From: Kappaphycus alvarezii
Lineage: Eukaryota; Rhodophyta; Florideophyceae; Gigartinales; Solieriaceae
Direction: 5' to 3'
NCBI GenBank assembly: GCA_002205965.3
Contig: NADL03000545.1
Coordinates: 62,001 to 126,000 of the forward strand
Length of the DNA stretch: 64,000 nt
In this document: piece by piece, positions 40,017 to 49,310 of the stretch
How the letters are laid out: each line of letters begins with the position of its first letter
Numbering within the stretch: the stretch's first letter is position 1
Program-made: the position numbers and the translations under genes
Notes under the pieces: generated by a model
What the model saw: the letters and a program-made list of their open reading frames with translations, nothing else
What the model was told of the DNA's origin: nothing
Databases searched by the model: none

Positions 40017-41150
40017 TTGGCCGCGCCGCGCGTTGCCTTGGTTCATGATTGGCTTGTCGCCCACCGTGGTGGTGAGAAGGTCTTGCTCGAAATTGCTCGC
40101 ATGTTTCCCCAAGCCCCGGTGTACACGCTGGTTTTTGATGCTGAGCGTGCCCATCCGGAGTTCAGCCGCCGAGTGTCGTCGAGAGCTACATCGCAACGCT
40201 TCCGGAGGCCGCACACATTTTCGAAGCTATCTCCCGCTTTTCCCCACGCCATTGAGCAATTTGATCTTCGCAAATTCGATCTCGTGATCTCGACCAGCCA
40301 TTGTGTGGCTAAGGGTGTGGTCACGCGAGGTAGCACCAAGCACCTGAGTTACGTTCACACGCCGATGCGCTACATTTGGGATCAATTCGACGCTTATTTG
40401 CCTTCCATGCTTCGCCCTTGGCCTGTGCGAGGCTTGGTGAGAGCGGCGATCACGCCGCTTCGGCGCTGGGACGTTGCGAGCTCTAAACGTCCAGACCGAG
40501 TGGTGGCGAACTCGAAGTATGTTGCGAAACGTATTCAGCGTGTTTGGGGGCGTCGGGCCAGCGTGATTTATCCTCCCGTCGACGCGCCAGAATTTCGAGG
40601 AGATGAGCAACGAGACCGCCGGGCGCTCCTGACCGTCAATGCTCTGGTGCCTTACAAACGCACCGAGCTGGCCGTGATCTTTGCGACGCGTAGTGCTCGC
40701 CCCCTCGTCGTGGTCGGTGAGGGTCCCGAGCGTGGTCGTCTTCAGGCCATAGCGGGGCCAACCGTAACGTTCCGCGGAGCCGTGAGTGGAGATGAGCTCC
40801 ACCAACTCTACGCGCGCAGCGGGGTTTTTGTTCACGGCGGTGTCGAGGATTTCGGGATAGCGCCGGTGGAGGCTATGGCCGCCGGCTGCGCTGTGGTTGC
40901 CCTCGCCGAGGGGGGGGTGACCGAAACGGTGGAAGAGGGGCGTTCGGGTGTTTTTTTCTCGGAGGCAAGTCCCGCGGCCTTGGCCGACGCCGTGACACGT
41001 ATCGATCGCCGCTACGCCGCGGGTGCTATCGACTCTGCCGATATTCGTCGTCGGGCCCTCAGGTTTTCGTCTCAAAAATTTCGTTCATCGCTCTATGATG
41101 AGTGCCTCGGTTTAGGTTTTCAGGGCTGTGAATTGGAAGGGGATGCATAA
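40017..41150 (+). CDS. GT4-family glycosyltransferase (WbaZ/mannosyltransferase-like)
   Basis: An intact frame of 377 residues starting at TTG 40017, two bases after the previous stop. MAAPRVALVHDWLVAHRGGE and KVLLEIARMFPQAPVYTLVF form the N-terminal domain, and LSYVHTPMRYIWDQFDAYLP is a motif typical of this WbaZ-like subgroup. The donor domain has YPPVDAPEF, LLTVNALVPYKRTELAV, PLVVVGEGPERGRLQAIA and the E-x7-E motif in VEDFGIAPVEAMAAGCAVVA. Mannose or a related sugar is the usual donor, by homology only. It ends 117 bases before the putative sigma-54 site. Confidence 0.9.
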   Translation: MAAPRVALVHDWLVAHRGGEKVLLEIARMFPQAPVYTLVFDAERAHPEFSRRVSSRATSQRFRRPHTFSKLSPAFPHAIEQFDLRKFDLVISTSHCVAKGVVTRGSTKHLSYVHTPMRYIWDQFDAYLPSMLRPWPVRGLVRAAITPLRRWDVASSKRPDRVVANSKYVAKRIQRVWGRRASVIYPPVDAPEFRGDEQRDRRALLTVNALVPYKRTELAVIFATRSARPLVVVGEGPERGRLQAIAGPTVTFRGAVSGDELHQLYARSGVFVHGGVEDFGIAPVEAMAAGCAVVALAEGGVTETVEEGRSGVFFSEASPAALADAVTRIDRRYAAGAIDSADIRRRALRFSSQKFRSSLYDECLGLGFQGCELEGDA

Positions 41151-41266
41151 ATCTGACATAAATGTCCTGATCCTTTGGGAAAAAACTGTAGCTTTGAGGA
41201 GAGGGCCTGATCGCCAATCGTCAAATTTCGCGGTATTGACGTAGCGTTCGGCCCATTTCAGTACCA

Positions 41267-41282
41267 TGGTATGGATATTGCT
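41267..41282 (+). promoter_or_regulatory. Putative sigma-54 promoter
   Basis: TGGTATGGATATTGCT fits TGGCAYR-N4-TTGCW with one mismatch and keeps the GG-N10-GC spacing. It lies about 80 bases upstream of the sugar-phosphate transferase start, in the only long gap (about 200 bases) inside the polysaccharide cluster. Activator sites are not identifiable. Confidence 0.5.
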
Positions 41283-41363
41283 CGGTTGTGGATCGTAGTG
41301 AGATCACCATCATAGGTCCTGGATTTTTTCAGGTTTTGCTTCGCTTATTTGGATTTGACGATT

Positions 41364-42769
41364 ATGCTTCGGCGCCATCATCGATTCTTTCAGTCGCTTA
41401 TCGTTTTGCAAGATGTCGTCTTGGTGAGCTTTAGCTTTCTTATCGCATATTTTCTTCGATTCTCATTCCCTGAAATTTGGCCTTTCGGTGAGCGCTCTCC
41501 CATGGACCAAGCGTTCTACATCGGTGCGCTCCTCGCCTGGGTTTGGCCGTATGTGGGTTGGGCCAGTGGCCTCTATCGAAGTCATCGAAGCCAGAGTGTC
41601 TTTTCGGAGCTCTTCGACGCTGCTCGGGTTACGCTTTTGACATTCCTGGTAGGGATTACCCTCACTTATTTTATTCTGGATTCACGATTTTCTCGAGGAG
41701 TACTCCTCGTCTGGGCTCTGACGAGCGTAGCGTCGGTTGCCGCGGCGCGTGTCGGCTCCCGTCTCGGGCTGCGCTGGCTTCGTACGCGAGGGTATAACCT
41801 GCGTCACCTCGTTGTGGTGGGTGTTGGGGATCTTGCCGAGCGTGTTTTGGAGACCGTGGTAGGTCAGAGCTCTCTTGGATTGCGAGCCGTTGCGGTGCTC
41901 GCTCCAGATGAAGACCAGGGCTGCGTGGGCGACCGCGTTCGTGGTGTACCCGTGGTCGGGACGGTGTCCGAGTTGGGCTCGGTCATCCGGCAGCATGCCA
42001 TCGACCACGTCATCGTCGCGCTGCCTCTGGAGCGTCTAGCTGCCCTGAAGTCGATCATGCCAACGGTGTCTAAGGAAACCGTTGATGTTCGCGTGGTTCC
42101 GGATTTTTACCAATTCATGACGCTGTGCGGGAGTGTAGAAGAGTTTGCGGGTATGCCGGTTATTAACCTCCAAGCCAGTCCCCTCCAAGGATGGAGCTCG
42201 GTGCTGAAGCGGGTCTTTGATTGGGTATGTGCGGCTCTTGGATTGGTTTTAGCTGCGCCCTTGCTCGCCGTCATCGGGATTGCGATCCGCTGCACCACTT
42301 CTGGGCCTGTGCTCTATCGTCAAGAACGCGTTGGACTCGATGGTAGCGTATTTACAATGTATAAGTTTCGAACCATGCATGTCGATGCTGAAGCTGGCGG
42401 CGCACGAATGACCATGCCCGATGACGATCGTCGCACGAAGCTCGGGTATTGGCTGCGGCGCCTCTCTCTCGATGAGCTGCCGCAGCTTTGGAATGTATGC
42501 CGGGGCGATATGAGCCTGGTCGGGCCGCGCCCGAGCGACCGTGCTTCATCGAAGAATTCAAAAAAGATATTCCTCGCTACGCGCTGCGCCATAAGATCAA
42601 GGCCGGAATGACGGGATGGGCGCAGGTCCATGGGATGCGGGGCAACACCAGTGTTGCCAAGCGCATCGAGTTGGATCTCTACTACATTGAAAACTGGTCG
42701 TTCCTTCTCGATCTTAAGATTCTGGTGCGCACTATCTTCGGCGGTTTCCTCTCGCCAAACGCGTACTGA
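41364..42769 (+). CDS. Polyprenyl-phosphate hexose-1-phosphate transferase (WcaJ-like), first copy
   Basis: Initiates repeat-unit synthesis by moving hexose-1-phosphate from a nucleotide sugar to undecaprenyl phosphate. ATG 41364 gives MLRRHHRFFQSLIVLQDVVL; TTG 41349 is an in-frame alternative. Several N-terminal membrane helices (SFSFLIAYFLRF) precede a CoA-binding-like Rossmann domain (HLVVVGVGDLAERVLETVVG). The C-terminal catalytic part has VLKRVFDWVCAALGLVLAAP, MYKFRTMHVDAEAG and LDELPQLWNVCRGDMSLVGP. One C is missing in the proline codon of GPRPERP near 42525; beyond it the frame continues CFIEEFKKDIPRYALRHKIK to SPNAY. About 468 residues. Likely first gene of the sigma-54 transcript. 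Confidence 0.93.
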
Positions 42770-42872
42770 TCCGGCTCCACGCTCCATGCGGTGGGTGCCG
42801 GACACCATGCCGGTATCGACCGTCACGATTCGGATGCATTGAGCCTAGGGTTGCATCTGCTAGTCGAGCGCA

Positions 42873-43991
42873 ATGTCGACTTCTATCCCGTTTTTCGATC
42901 TACCGCGTCAGCACGCGCCGCTGGTCGACGAGCTCACCCAAAAGATCCGCGAGCATATTGCACGTGCCGCGTTTGTCGGCGGAGCGGCCGTCGACGAATT
43001 TGAGGATTGCTTTGCGGAGTTCTGCGGTACCACCGGTTGCGTAGGCGTCGCCAATGGCACCGAGGCGCTGATGCTCGCGCTGATGGGTGCTGGTGTCGAT
43101 GCCCGCCATAGCGTGGTCCTGCCAAGCTATACGTTTATCGCCACGGCCGAAGCGGTGAGCCATTTAGGGGCCCGGATCCATCTCGTGGATTGTGACGCCG
43201 ATACGTTCACAATTTCGCCGTCGGCGTTGCGCGCTATTGACGATGATACCGTGAAGGCCGTGATCCCGGTGCACCTCTACGGTCAGCCCGCAGCGATGGA
43301 TGAGGTGTCGGCGATCGCCGAAGAGCGCGGATGGTCGGTCATCGAGGATTGTGCGCAAGCCCACGGTGCAACCTTTGACGGTAAGACCGTAGGGAGTCTT
43401 GGAGATTTTGGCGCTTTCTCATTCTATCCCGGCAAGAATTTGGGAGCCTTGGGAGATGCAGGCGCGGTGGTCGGGTCGGTTTCTGAGGGAATGGAGCGCA
43501 TACGCCGCGTGGCTAATCACGGTCGGGCGGGGCGTTACGAGCATATCGAAATCGGCGTCAACTCACGCCTCGACGCTATCCATGCCACGACGTTGATCGT
43601 CAAGCTTCGCTACATCCGCGAGTGGAATGCGAAGCGCCAACAGGTGGCGGGTTGGTACGAAGAGAGGCTTCGTGGCCTCAAGGGTTTAATGTTGCCGAGA
43701 GTTCACCGCAAAGCCACCCACGTTTATCATCTCTTTGTCGTTTTGGTCGAGGAGCGCGATACGGTGACTCAAGCTCTCGAACGCGATGGTATCGGCTTCG
43801 GAAATCACTATCCGATCCCACTCCATCTTCAGCCGGCATACCGCCATCTCAAGATCGAGCGTGGAGCCTTGCCGGTCTCGGAGCGAGTTGCTGCGTGTTG
43901 TCTGAGCCTACCGATGTTTCCCGAGCTTCAGGAAGCTCAGGTTGAAAGGGTATGCTCCGTGCTCTGTGATGTCTTAAAAGCGGGAGGCTAG
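42873..43991 (+). CDS. DegT/DnrJ/EryC1-family sugar aminotransferase (WbpE-like)
   Basis: A PLP enzyme of 372 residues in one intact frame. MSTSIPFFDLPRQHAPLVDE is the family opening, GVANGTEALMLALMGAGV the cofactor phosphate site, DCAQAHGATFDGKTVGSLGD the central motif, and Lys188 in FSFYPGKNLGALGDAGAVV the Schiff-base residue. The C-terminal half has GVNSRLDAIHATTLIVKL and HYPIPLHLQPAY, motifs of the WbpE/WlbC and related sugar 3-aminotransferases. The neighbouring oxidoreductase and the acetyltransferase at 17 kb fit a UDP-2,3-diacetamido uronic acid route, though other 3- or 4-amino sugars are possible. Confidence 0.9.
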   Translation: MSTSIPFFDLPRQHAPLVDELTQKIREHIARAAFVGGAAVDEFEDCFAEFCGTTGCVGVANGTEALMLALMGAGVDARHSVVLPSYTFIATAEAVSHLGARIHLVDCDADTFTISPSALRAIDDDTVKAVIPVHLYGQPAAMDEVSAIAEERGWSVIEDCAQAHGATFDGKTVGSLGDFGAFSFYPGKNLGALGDAGAVVGSVSEGMERIRRVANHGRAGRYEHIEIGVNSRLDAIHATTLIVKLRYIREWNAKRQQVAGWYEERLRGLKGLMLPRVHRKATHVYHLFVVLVEERDTVTQALERDGIGFGNHYPIPLHLQPAYRHLKIERGALPVSERVAACCLSLPMFPELQEAQVERVCSVLCDVLKAGG

Positions 43992-43997
43992 AGGCGT

Positions 43998-44998
43998 GTG
44001 ACCAAGATCGCGGTGGTAGGTGCAGGTTATTGGGACCTAACCTCATACGTAACTTTGCTGCGAAGCGTGATTGCTCGGAGCTATGGGTTTGTGAACCGAA
44101 CTCGTCGCGGCTTCAGCGCATTCTTGAACGTTATCCCGCGCTCAAAGCGACACGAGATTTCGACGAGATTCTCGCTTCCGACGTGGACGGGGTGGTTATC
44201 GCGACCCCCGTGGCCACCCATTTTCACCTCGCAGACCAGGCGCTCACCGCCGGCAAACACGTTTTCGTCGAGAAGCCAATGGCTGCATCCGTTGCTGAAG
44301 CCGAAGCGTTGCTCGAGCGCGCGAGTTCTTCCGGCGCGACGCTCATGGTTGGTCATACATTTGAATACAGTCCTCCGGTGGTCAAAATTGGCGAGCTCAT
44401 CCGGGACGGCGTCCTCGGTCGGATCTTTTTTGTATCGAGCAATCGCGTCAATCTCGGCTTGCACCAAAAAGATATCTCCGTGGTTTGGGATCTTGCCCCG
44501 CATGATTTCTCGATCCTGTTCACGTGGCTCGACGATGAGCCCGTGACGATCAGCGCGATCGGTCGGGACTTTGTCCAGCAAGGAATTCCTGACGTAGCGT
44601 TCATCTCGGTGGAGTTTGAGAGTGGGACTCTCGCTCATCTTGAGGTGAGTTGGCTCTCTCCGTCGAAGCTTCGGAGAACCACGATTGTGGGCGATAAGAA
44701 GATGGCGGTCTACGACGATACGGAGGCTCTCGAAAAGGTGAAAATCTTCGATCGAGGTGTCGATTATAAGGACCCGGAGACCTTTGGCGAATTCCAACTC
44801 AGCTACCGCACTGGAGATATCATGTCACCGCGGCTCGATAGTGTTGAACCCCTGAGTTTAGAGGCCGATGAGTTTCTGAGTGCGATAGCGAAGGGCCGAC
44901 GACCGCGTTCTGATGGATACAGTGGTTTACGGGTGGTCCGGGCTCTTGCCGCTGCGGAAAAGAGTATGCTTGAGGGTGGCCGACCGATTCGGCTTTAG
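43998..44998 (+). CDS. Gfo/Idh/MocA-family oxidoreductase (WbpB-like)
   Basis: GTG 43998 gives MTKIAVVGAGYW; one G is missing at about 44030, after which the frame reads GPNLIRNFAAKRDCSELWVC, together forming the Rossmann NAD site. ASDVDGVVIATPVATHFHLA and AGKHVFVEKPMAASVAEAEA (with the EKP motif) follow. The C-terminal domain shows GHTFEYSPPVVKIGELIRDG and VVWDLAPHDFSIL with the usual D-x3-H pattern. About 333 residues. It begins 6 bases after the aminotransferase stop, so the two likely work in sequence: oxidation of C3, then transamination, as in the WbpB/WbpE pair. Confidence 0.88.
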
Positions 44999-45018
44999 AG
45001 GCGATACGGTCTCGACCC

Positions 45019-46458
45019 ATGCGGCAGCATCATCAGCACCAAAGATTTACGCTCTTCGTGTTGGATAATATCGCGTTCTTCGCGGCTTTGCGACTCGCGA
45101 TCTTTTTGCGCTACGAAAGCGGAGTCCCTTTCGCCAAGGGTGGTTTGCCACCATGGCAAGCGATCTTGGAAGCGTTTCCTGTTGTAGCACTCGTATGGCT
45201 GGTTGCGAGTATCGCTGGAGGCGGCTACCGCATCCATCAAACTGCTCTCGACGAAGTCACCGCGCTGTTGCGCGCAAGTGCATTTACCTTTGGTTCGGTA
45301 TTGGCACTCACTTTTTTTTACCGAGGTTTCAGCTACTCGCGTGGAATGATGGTTTTTCTGATCCCGTCTTTCGTGACGTTTGTGGTCGGGGCCCGCCTGA
45401 TGCTTCGAGCACTTCGGCGTCGCGTGCTCCAGCGCTTTGCCGGACGCTCCCGGGTTGCGCTCATCGGCAGGAATTCAGTGGCGAAGAATCTCGGTGAAGC
45501 GCTCGCTCGAGAATCGGAGGATTATCAACTGGTCGGGGTGGTGGACACGCCTGGGACGCGAAACGACTCTGAGGCGTTCGATGAAGCGGAAATTCTTGGG
45601 CATTTTGAGCAGCTCGACAGTATTTGTCAGGAACACGAACTTCATATGGTGATTCTCGCCGATCGCCACCTCAGTGACGACGACATCCTCGCAAGCATCG
45701 AGACCTGCATGCGTCATCAGGTGACCTGGAACATGGTTCCGGCGGTTCATGAGCTTTTGCTCGATAGCGCACGGGTCGAGCTTGTTGATGGGATCCCGAT
45801 TGTGGGTATGCATCGAAGCAACATCACGGGATTCAACTGGCTCATCAAACGGAGTTTTGATGTGATCTTGAGCTCCCTGGCGCTCGTGCTTGCGGCGCCA
45901 TTCATGGTCGCCGTGGCGCTCGCTATTGCACTGAGTTCCAAGGGCCCGATCTTCTACGTTCAGCAGCGCGTAGGCTACCGTGGTCAGATCTTCCCTTTTT
46001 ATAAGTTTCGTTCGATGCACGTCGGCAACAGCGACGCGATCCATCGCGAATACACCAGACGTTGGATCACCGACAACGCAGCCCATGAGGAGAATTCCAC
46101 CGGAGCGATCCATAAGATCACGAGAGATCCACGGGTCTTCTCCGTGGGTCGTTTCATCCGTAAATACTCGATCGACGAGCTACCTCAACTGTTCAACGTG
46201 CTTCGCGGTGAAATGAGTCTCATCGGGCCCCGTCCCGCTCTCCCTTACGAAGTCGAGGTCTATCGTGAGTGGCACCGTCGTCGTTTCGAGGCGCCGCCGG
46301 GGATCACCGGTCTTTGGCAGGTCTCGGGGCGCAATCGTCTCTCCTTCGAGGAGATGGTCAAGCTCGATATCGACTACCTCGAGAACTGGTCATTGTTGAG
46401 GGACGTGCAGATCCTGATGCGAACGGTTCGCGTTGTCCTTTTTGAACATGCGTATTGA
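45019..46458 (+). CDS. Polyprenyl-phosphate hexose-1-phosphate transferase, second copy
   Basis: An intact 479-residue protein. N-terminal membrane helices (LFVLDNIAFFAALRLAIFLR, VVALVWLVASIAGGGYRI, MMVFLIPSFVTFVVGARLML) are followed by a Rossmann-like domain (RVALIGRNSVAKNLGEALAR). The catalytic C-terminal domain has KRSFDVILSSLALVLAAPFM, PFYKFRSMHVGNSD, IDELPQLFNVLRGEMSLIGP and ITGLWQVSGRNRLSFEEMVK. It differs clearly from the first copy in length and in the region after KFRSM (YTRRWITDNAAHEENSTG). It closes the plus-strand polysaccharide run. Confidence 0.93.
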   Translation: MRQHHQHQRFTLFVLDNIAFFAALRLAIFLRYESGVPFAKGGLPPWQAILEAFPVVALVWLVASIAGGGYRIHQTALDEVTALLRASAFTFGSVLALTFFYRGFSYSRGMMVFLIPSFVTFVVGARLMLRALRRRVLQRFAGRSRVALIGRNSVAKNLGEALARESEDYQLVGVVDTPGTRNDSEAFDEAEILGHFEQLDSICQEHELHMVILADRHLSDDDILASIETCMRHQVTWNMVPAVHELLLDSARVELVDGIPIVGMHRSNITGFNWLIKRSFDVILSSLALVLAAPFMVAVALAIALSSKGPIFYVQQRVGYRGQIFPFYKFRSMHVGNSDAIHREYTRRWITDNAAHEENSTGAIHKITRDPRVFSVGRFIRKYSIDELPQLFNVLRGEMSLIGPRPALPYEVEVYREWHRRRFEAPPGITGLWQVSGRNRLSFEEMVKLDIDYLENWSLLRDVQILMRTVRVVLFEHAY

Positions 46459-46506
46459 CCTCTGGCCCCAACCTTCGGGAGCCTTATCCGCTCAGAGTCG
46501 AACACC

Positions 46507-47046
46507 TTAGAATCGAAACATGACGCCTGTGAACCCATGAATTTTGGCGATATCGTCCTCGCCGAATTGATCGTCGACGTTGACGCGTTTATACTGGCCG
46601 AGGATGAATGCACCGATATTGCCGATAAGATCGATATCGAGTTGCGCCATCGTTCCGTAGTGGGGGCGGTAGTCCCCGAGCCCTGTGGTCGCTCCTGCGA
46701 GAATGCCGAAGCTGAGAGACAGTGAGCGCAGCGGGACAACAAATTTGAAGTTGAGCCCAACATCGGTCACCGATGTGGTTGCGGCTTGGCCGTCGTCTTG
46801 CCTGAGGTCGAGTTCATAAAGCGTGGTTTGCGGCGAAATATGAAAAGTATCGGCGAGCGGTATGTCGACAAAGAATCCCCAAGCGAAGCTGGTACTCGAG
46901 TCACCTACGAGGGTGGTGTCGGCTGCTGAGTAGTCAAATCCGCCGGCTATGCCTAAGCCGACGTCCCAGGGACTTTGGGCTAAGGCCGGGCCAGAAACAG
47001 CAAAGGAGGCGACAAGGGCAACACAAAACACAGCATGGGTTGTCAT
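46507..47046 (-). CDS. Outer-membrane beta-barrel protein
   Basis: ATG 47046 has a good GGAGAGG site. MTTHAVFCVALVASFAVSGP with ALAQS is a signal peptide with an Ala-x-Ala cleavage site. The mature part, about 155 residues, is made of alternating aromatic/hydrophobic strands (SFAWGFFVDIPLADTFHISP, GAFILGQYKRVNVDDQ) and ends GFTGVMFRF, with the terminal Phe expected for BamA-inserted barrels. An eight-strand porin-like or OmpW-like barrel is likely. No function can be given. It converges with the second sugar transferase. Confidence 0.75.
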   Translation of the reverse strand: MTTHAVFCVALVASFAVSGPALAQSPWDVGLGIAGGFDYSAADTTLVGDSSTSFAWGFFVDIPLADTFHISPQTTLYELDLRQDDGQAATTSVTDVGLNFKFVVPLRSLSLSFGILAGATTGLGDYRPHYGTMAQLDIDLIGNIGAFILGQYKRVNVDDQFGEDDIAKIHGFTGVMFRF

Positions 47047-47118
47047 AAACCTCTCCGGTTGCGCAACGACGATGAATGTTGGAGCTGCGACGTCGGAGCT
47101 GTCACTTTTCATCGTTTT

Positions 47119-47871
47119 TCATCGTTCGGCAAGCTCGCGGCGCAACCGCAACAGCGCTCGAAACATCTGCAGCGAGTCACGCATGGGGCGGATTGAGCTG
47201 CCGGATACCTCTCGCCAGGGAACCCCGACTTCCACCACACGATAACCTTGGGCTGCCGCGCGAACGACGAGCTCGACATGGAAGACAAAGCTGTCGATGA
47301 CGAGCTCCGAAACAATAGCCTGAGCGAGCTCGCGGCGGAGCAATTTAAAGCCGCATTGGGTGTCGCGAATCGGTGCTGGAGAGAGACATCTCACAAGTGC
47401 GCGAAACCCCCACGCCATGGCGCGACGGTCCCATCGCCGAAGTGCCCGCGGCTCGGTGAGCCGTGATCCCGCCGCGAGGTCGGCTCCGGCGTCAAGAGCG
47501 GCATCCAACGCGCTGATCTGCTCGAAGGGCACCGGTGCATCGGCATCACACAACAAAATACGCGGAGCTTTGGCGTCGGCGAGTCCGGTTCGCATGGCTG
47601 CGCCAGGACCATACCCACCGGCGACGGAAACCACGCGGGGTCTCAGGTGGTCGGTTGCTAGCCGATGAGCGACGGCGCGCGTGGCATCGCTCGAGTGGTC
47701 GTCGACAACGATGAGCTCAAGCCGGCGTCCTGAGCGGCGCTGGTACGACGCGAGACGGGTCAGGGATTGAGGAAGTCGCGTCGATTCATTGCGGGCTGGC
47801 ATCACCACGCTAAGTTCGGGCGGAGCTCGGTGCACGTCAAAGGCCATAGCATGTTGCGAGCGGTTTTCCAT
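47119..47871 (-). CDS. Family 2 glycosyltransferase, dolichyl-phosphate-type
   Basis: Intact frame of 250 residues. PPELSVVMPARNESTRLPQS is the GT2 opening, LELIVVDDHSSDATRAVAHR holds the donor Asp pair, RILLCDADAPVPFEQISAL the D-x-D-type motif, and RDTQCGFKLLRREL is the signature of dolichyl- or polyprenyl-phosphate mannosyltransferase-like enzymes. VEVGVPWREVSGSSIRPMRD closes the domain. No C-terminal membrane helices are present, unlike the GtrB type. It probably makes a polyprenyl-phosphate sugar. It lies just upstream of the beta-barrel gene on the same strand. Confidence 0.88.
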   Translation of the reverse strand: MENRSQHAMAFDVHRAPPELSVVMPARNESTRLPQSLTRLASYQRRSGRRLELIVVDDHSSDATRAVAHRLATDHLRPRVVSVAGGYGPGAAMRTGLADAKAPRILLCDADAPVPFEQISALDAALDAGADLAAGSRLTEPRALRRWDRRAMAWGFRALVRCLSPAPIRDTQCGFKLLRRELAQAIVSELVIDSFVFHVELVVRAAAQGYRVVEVGVPWREVSGSSIRPMRDSLQMFRALLRLRRELAER

Positions 47872-47939
47872 GCATCACAAAAGAAAGAAGCCGATGTGCC
47901 GGTTGGACCCGAACGACGCTGGTATCGTGCCGCAGCCGG

Positions 47940-48746
47940 TTACGCTGTCGAGGGAGCAGTCCGGTGCGGGTTGCCTCGGAGCAAACGACGCACCTCGTCG
48001 CTGTATCCCGAGTCTTGGTGCACAACGAGCGGTGCTTCTTCCCGCGATGGCCCTGGCCGCCTCGAATTGCCTCGAGCAATGTGTGTCGTGGCCGCACGTC
48101 TCTGCGCGAACATACCGCTCGGGTGCGGCGAAGACTCCCTCCGTGACGAGCGATATGCTGCAGCGCTTCTTCGAGGCGATCGATGCGGACGATGCAGTAC
48201 AGGGCGCCCGCGCACTTGAGTGACTTCAGGCCTTGACGAACGAAATCTTCGAGGGTGCCATGACGCTCCCGACGGGCGCTCTCCCGGCTCAGGTCGGGGG
48301 CGGAGCGGCCTTCGCCAACCCGGAAGTACGGCGGGTTAAAAACCACCGCATCGAAGGCTTCTCGTGCGGTGTAGCTTCGAAGGTCACCAGCTTGGGTGCT
48401 CAGACGTCCATCAAACCCGTTTTCATGGGCGTTGCGTCGAGCTAATTCGGCCAGACGCTCTTGGAGTTCTACCCCGATGACCCGCTCCGCTTTCTCCTCA
48501 GCGAGTACCAAGGTACCGATAATGCCGCAGCCGGCACCCAGGTCGAGGATGCGCCGTGCCGGACGAACGAAGCCGGCCAGGAGAATCGGATCGAGGTTTA
48601 AAGCGATAGCCGGCACCGCGGGCAGGTTGCCAAAACACCAGCTTGCCGCCCCAGAGCGTATCCCGCGTAACCGCTCCTGCCTCGCGAGAATGAGGGGTAA
48701 CGTCCAGAGCCCTTCGGTTCAGGAGTGCATCTTCCCGGTTGGCCAC
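47940..48746 (-). CDS. TrmN6-like tRNA/protein N6-adenine-type methyltransferase (frame-disrupted)
   Basis: A SAM-dependent methyltransferase resembling the YfiC/TrmN6 group that modifies A37 of tRNA1-Val. GTG 48746 gives MANREDALLNRRALDVT, then GAVTRDTLWGGKLVFWQPAR. NLDPILLAGFV comes before motif I RRILDLGAGCGIIG. RVIGVELQERLAELARRNA follows, and the catalytic motif is AVVFNPPYFRVGEG. RLRPRHTLLEAIRGGQG is the late family motif, and the last frame ends LVVHQDSGYSDEVRRLL. Frame changes are near 48620, 48120 and 48030. The gene starts 14 bases after the DUF721 stop. Confidence 0.85.
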
Positions 48747-48759
48747 TTCAAAGCGCTGC

Positions 48760-49230
48760 CTACCCACCGCCGCGCAGGGCGACCTGCCGCAGTGTACCTT
48801 CCACCACGTCGCGAAGCTCGGTATCAACGATCAGCTCGGCCGCGCGTCGGATCTCCTCGAGTTCGTCCCCGCTCAATCTTTTGGTAGAATCGGTGCTGCG
48901 CGATCGCGTTCGAGGGCGAGCCCCCGATACCAGACGGAGCTCCTTAACCCAGCATTCGCCCAAAACACCGTTGATGCTGTCGATAATCTTCTGACGAAGA
49001 TACACCAATTCGTTTTGCCAAGCTGGCGAGACACTGCGCACCACCAAGACCCCGCGTCGTAGACTTTCGGGGGCCGCGCGCTCAGCCAGGTGATCGCCAA
49101 CCGCCGTGCGCCACGCCCGGACAATGCGTATTCTCCGAGCCTGTTCGGTTAGTCCTGAGCGTCGAAGCGCAGCTTCAAGAGCCTCGCCCATTGCAGTCGG
49201 TTCACAGCGTCTGCGACGAGGCCAGCCCAT
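48760..49230 (-). CDS. DUF721 (DciA-like) protein
   Basis: A 156-residue protein with MGEALEAALRRSGLTEQARR, then AWRTAVGDHLAERAAPESLR and GVLVVRSVSPAWQNELVYLR, the DUF721 core. Members of this family include DciA, which loads the replicative helicase in many bacteria lacking DnaC. The C-terminal third is charged and ends VALRGGG. The frame is intact. The start used is ATG 49230; an internal ATG at 49191 would remove only a basic head. It is divergent from tRNA-Arg. Confidence 0.8.
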   Translation of the reverse strand: MGWPRRRRCEPTAMGEALEAALRRSGLTEQARRIRIVRAWRTAVGDHLAERAAPESLRRGVLVVRSVSPAWQNELVYLRQKIIDSINGVLGECWVKELRLVSGARPRTRSRSTDSTKRLSGDELEEIRRAAELIVDTELRDVVEGTLRQVALRGGG

Positions 49231-49240
49231 GGTTACAGCA

Positions 49241-49275
49241 TTGACCTTGTTGAGTGTGCTAGTTTAAGCTCGACG
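49241..49275 (+). promoter_or_regulatory. Weak sigma-70-type promoter candidate for tRNA-Arg
   Basis: TTGACC at 49241 is followed after 18 bases by TAAGCT. The minus-35 is good, the minus-10 poor. The distance to the tRNA 5' end (about 40 bases) suits a processed leader. Confidence 0.3.
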
Positions 49276-49310
49276 GTCGAGACGCTCTTGTTCGCGGCGA
49301 GCCTTTGTTC

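Noticed and set aside
40227-41075. 282-codon open frame on the minus strand
   Set aside because: Antisense to an intact GT4 gene with clear donor-site motifs.
41239-41271. Sigma-70 promoter with TTGACG before the first sugar transferase
   Set aside because: The nearest minus-10-like hexamer is about 20 bases away; the sigma-54-type site just downstream fits better.
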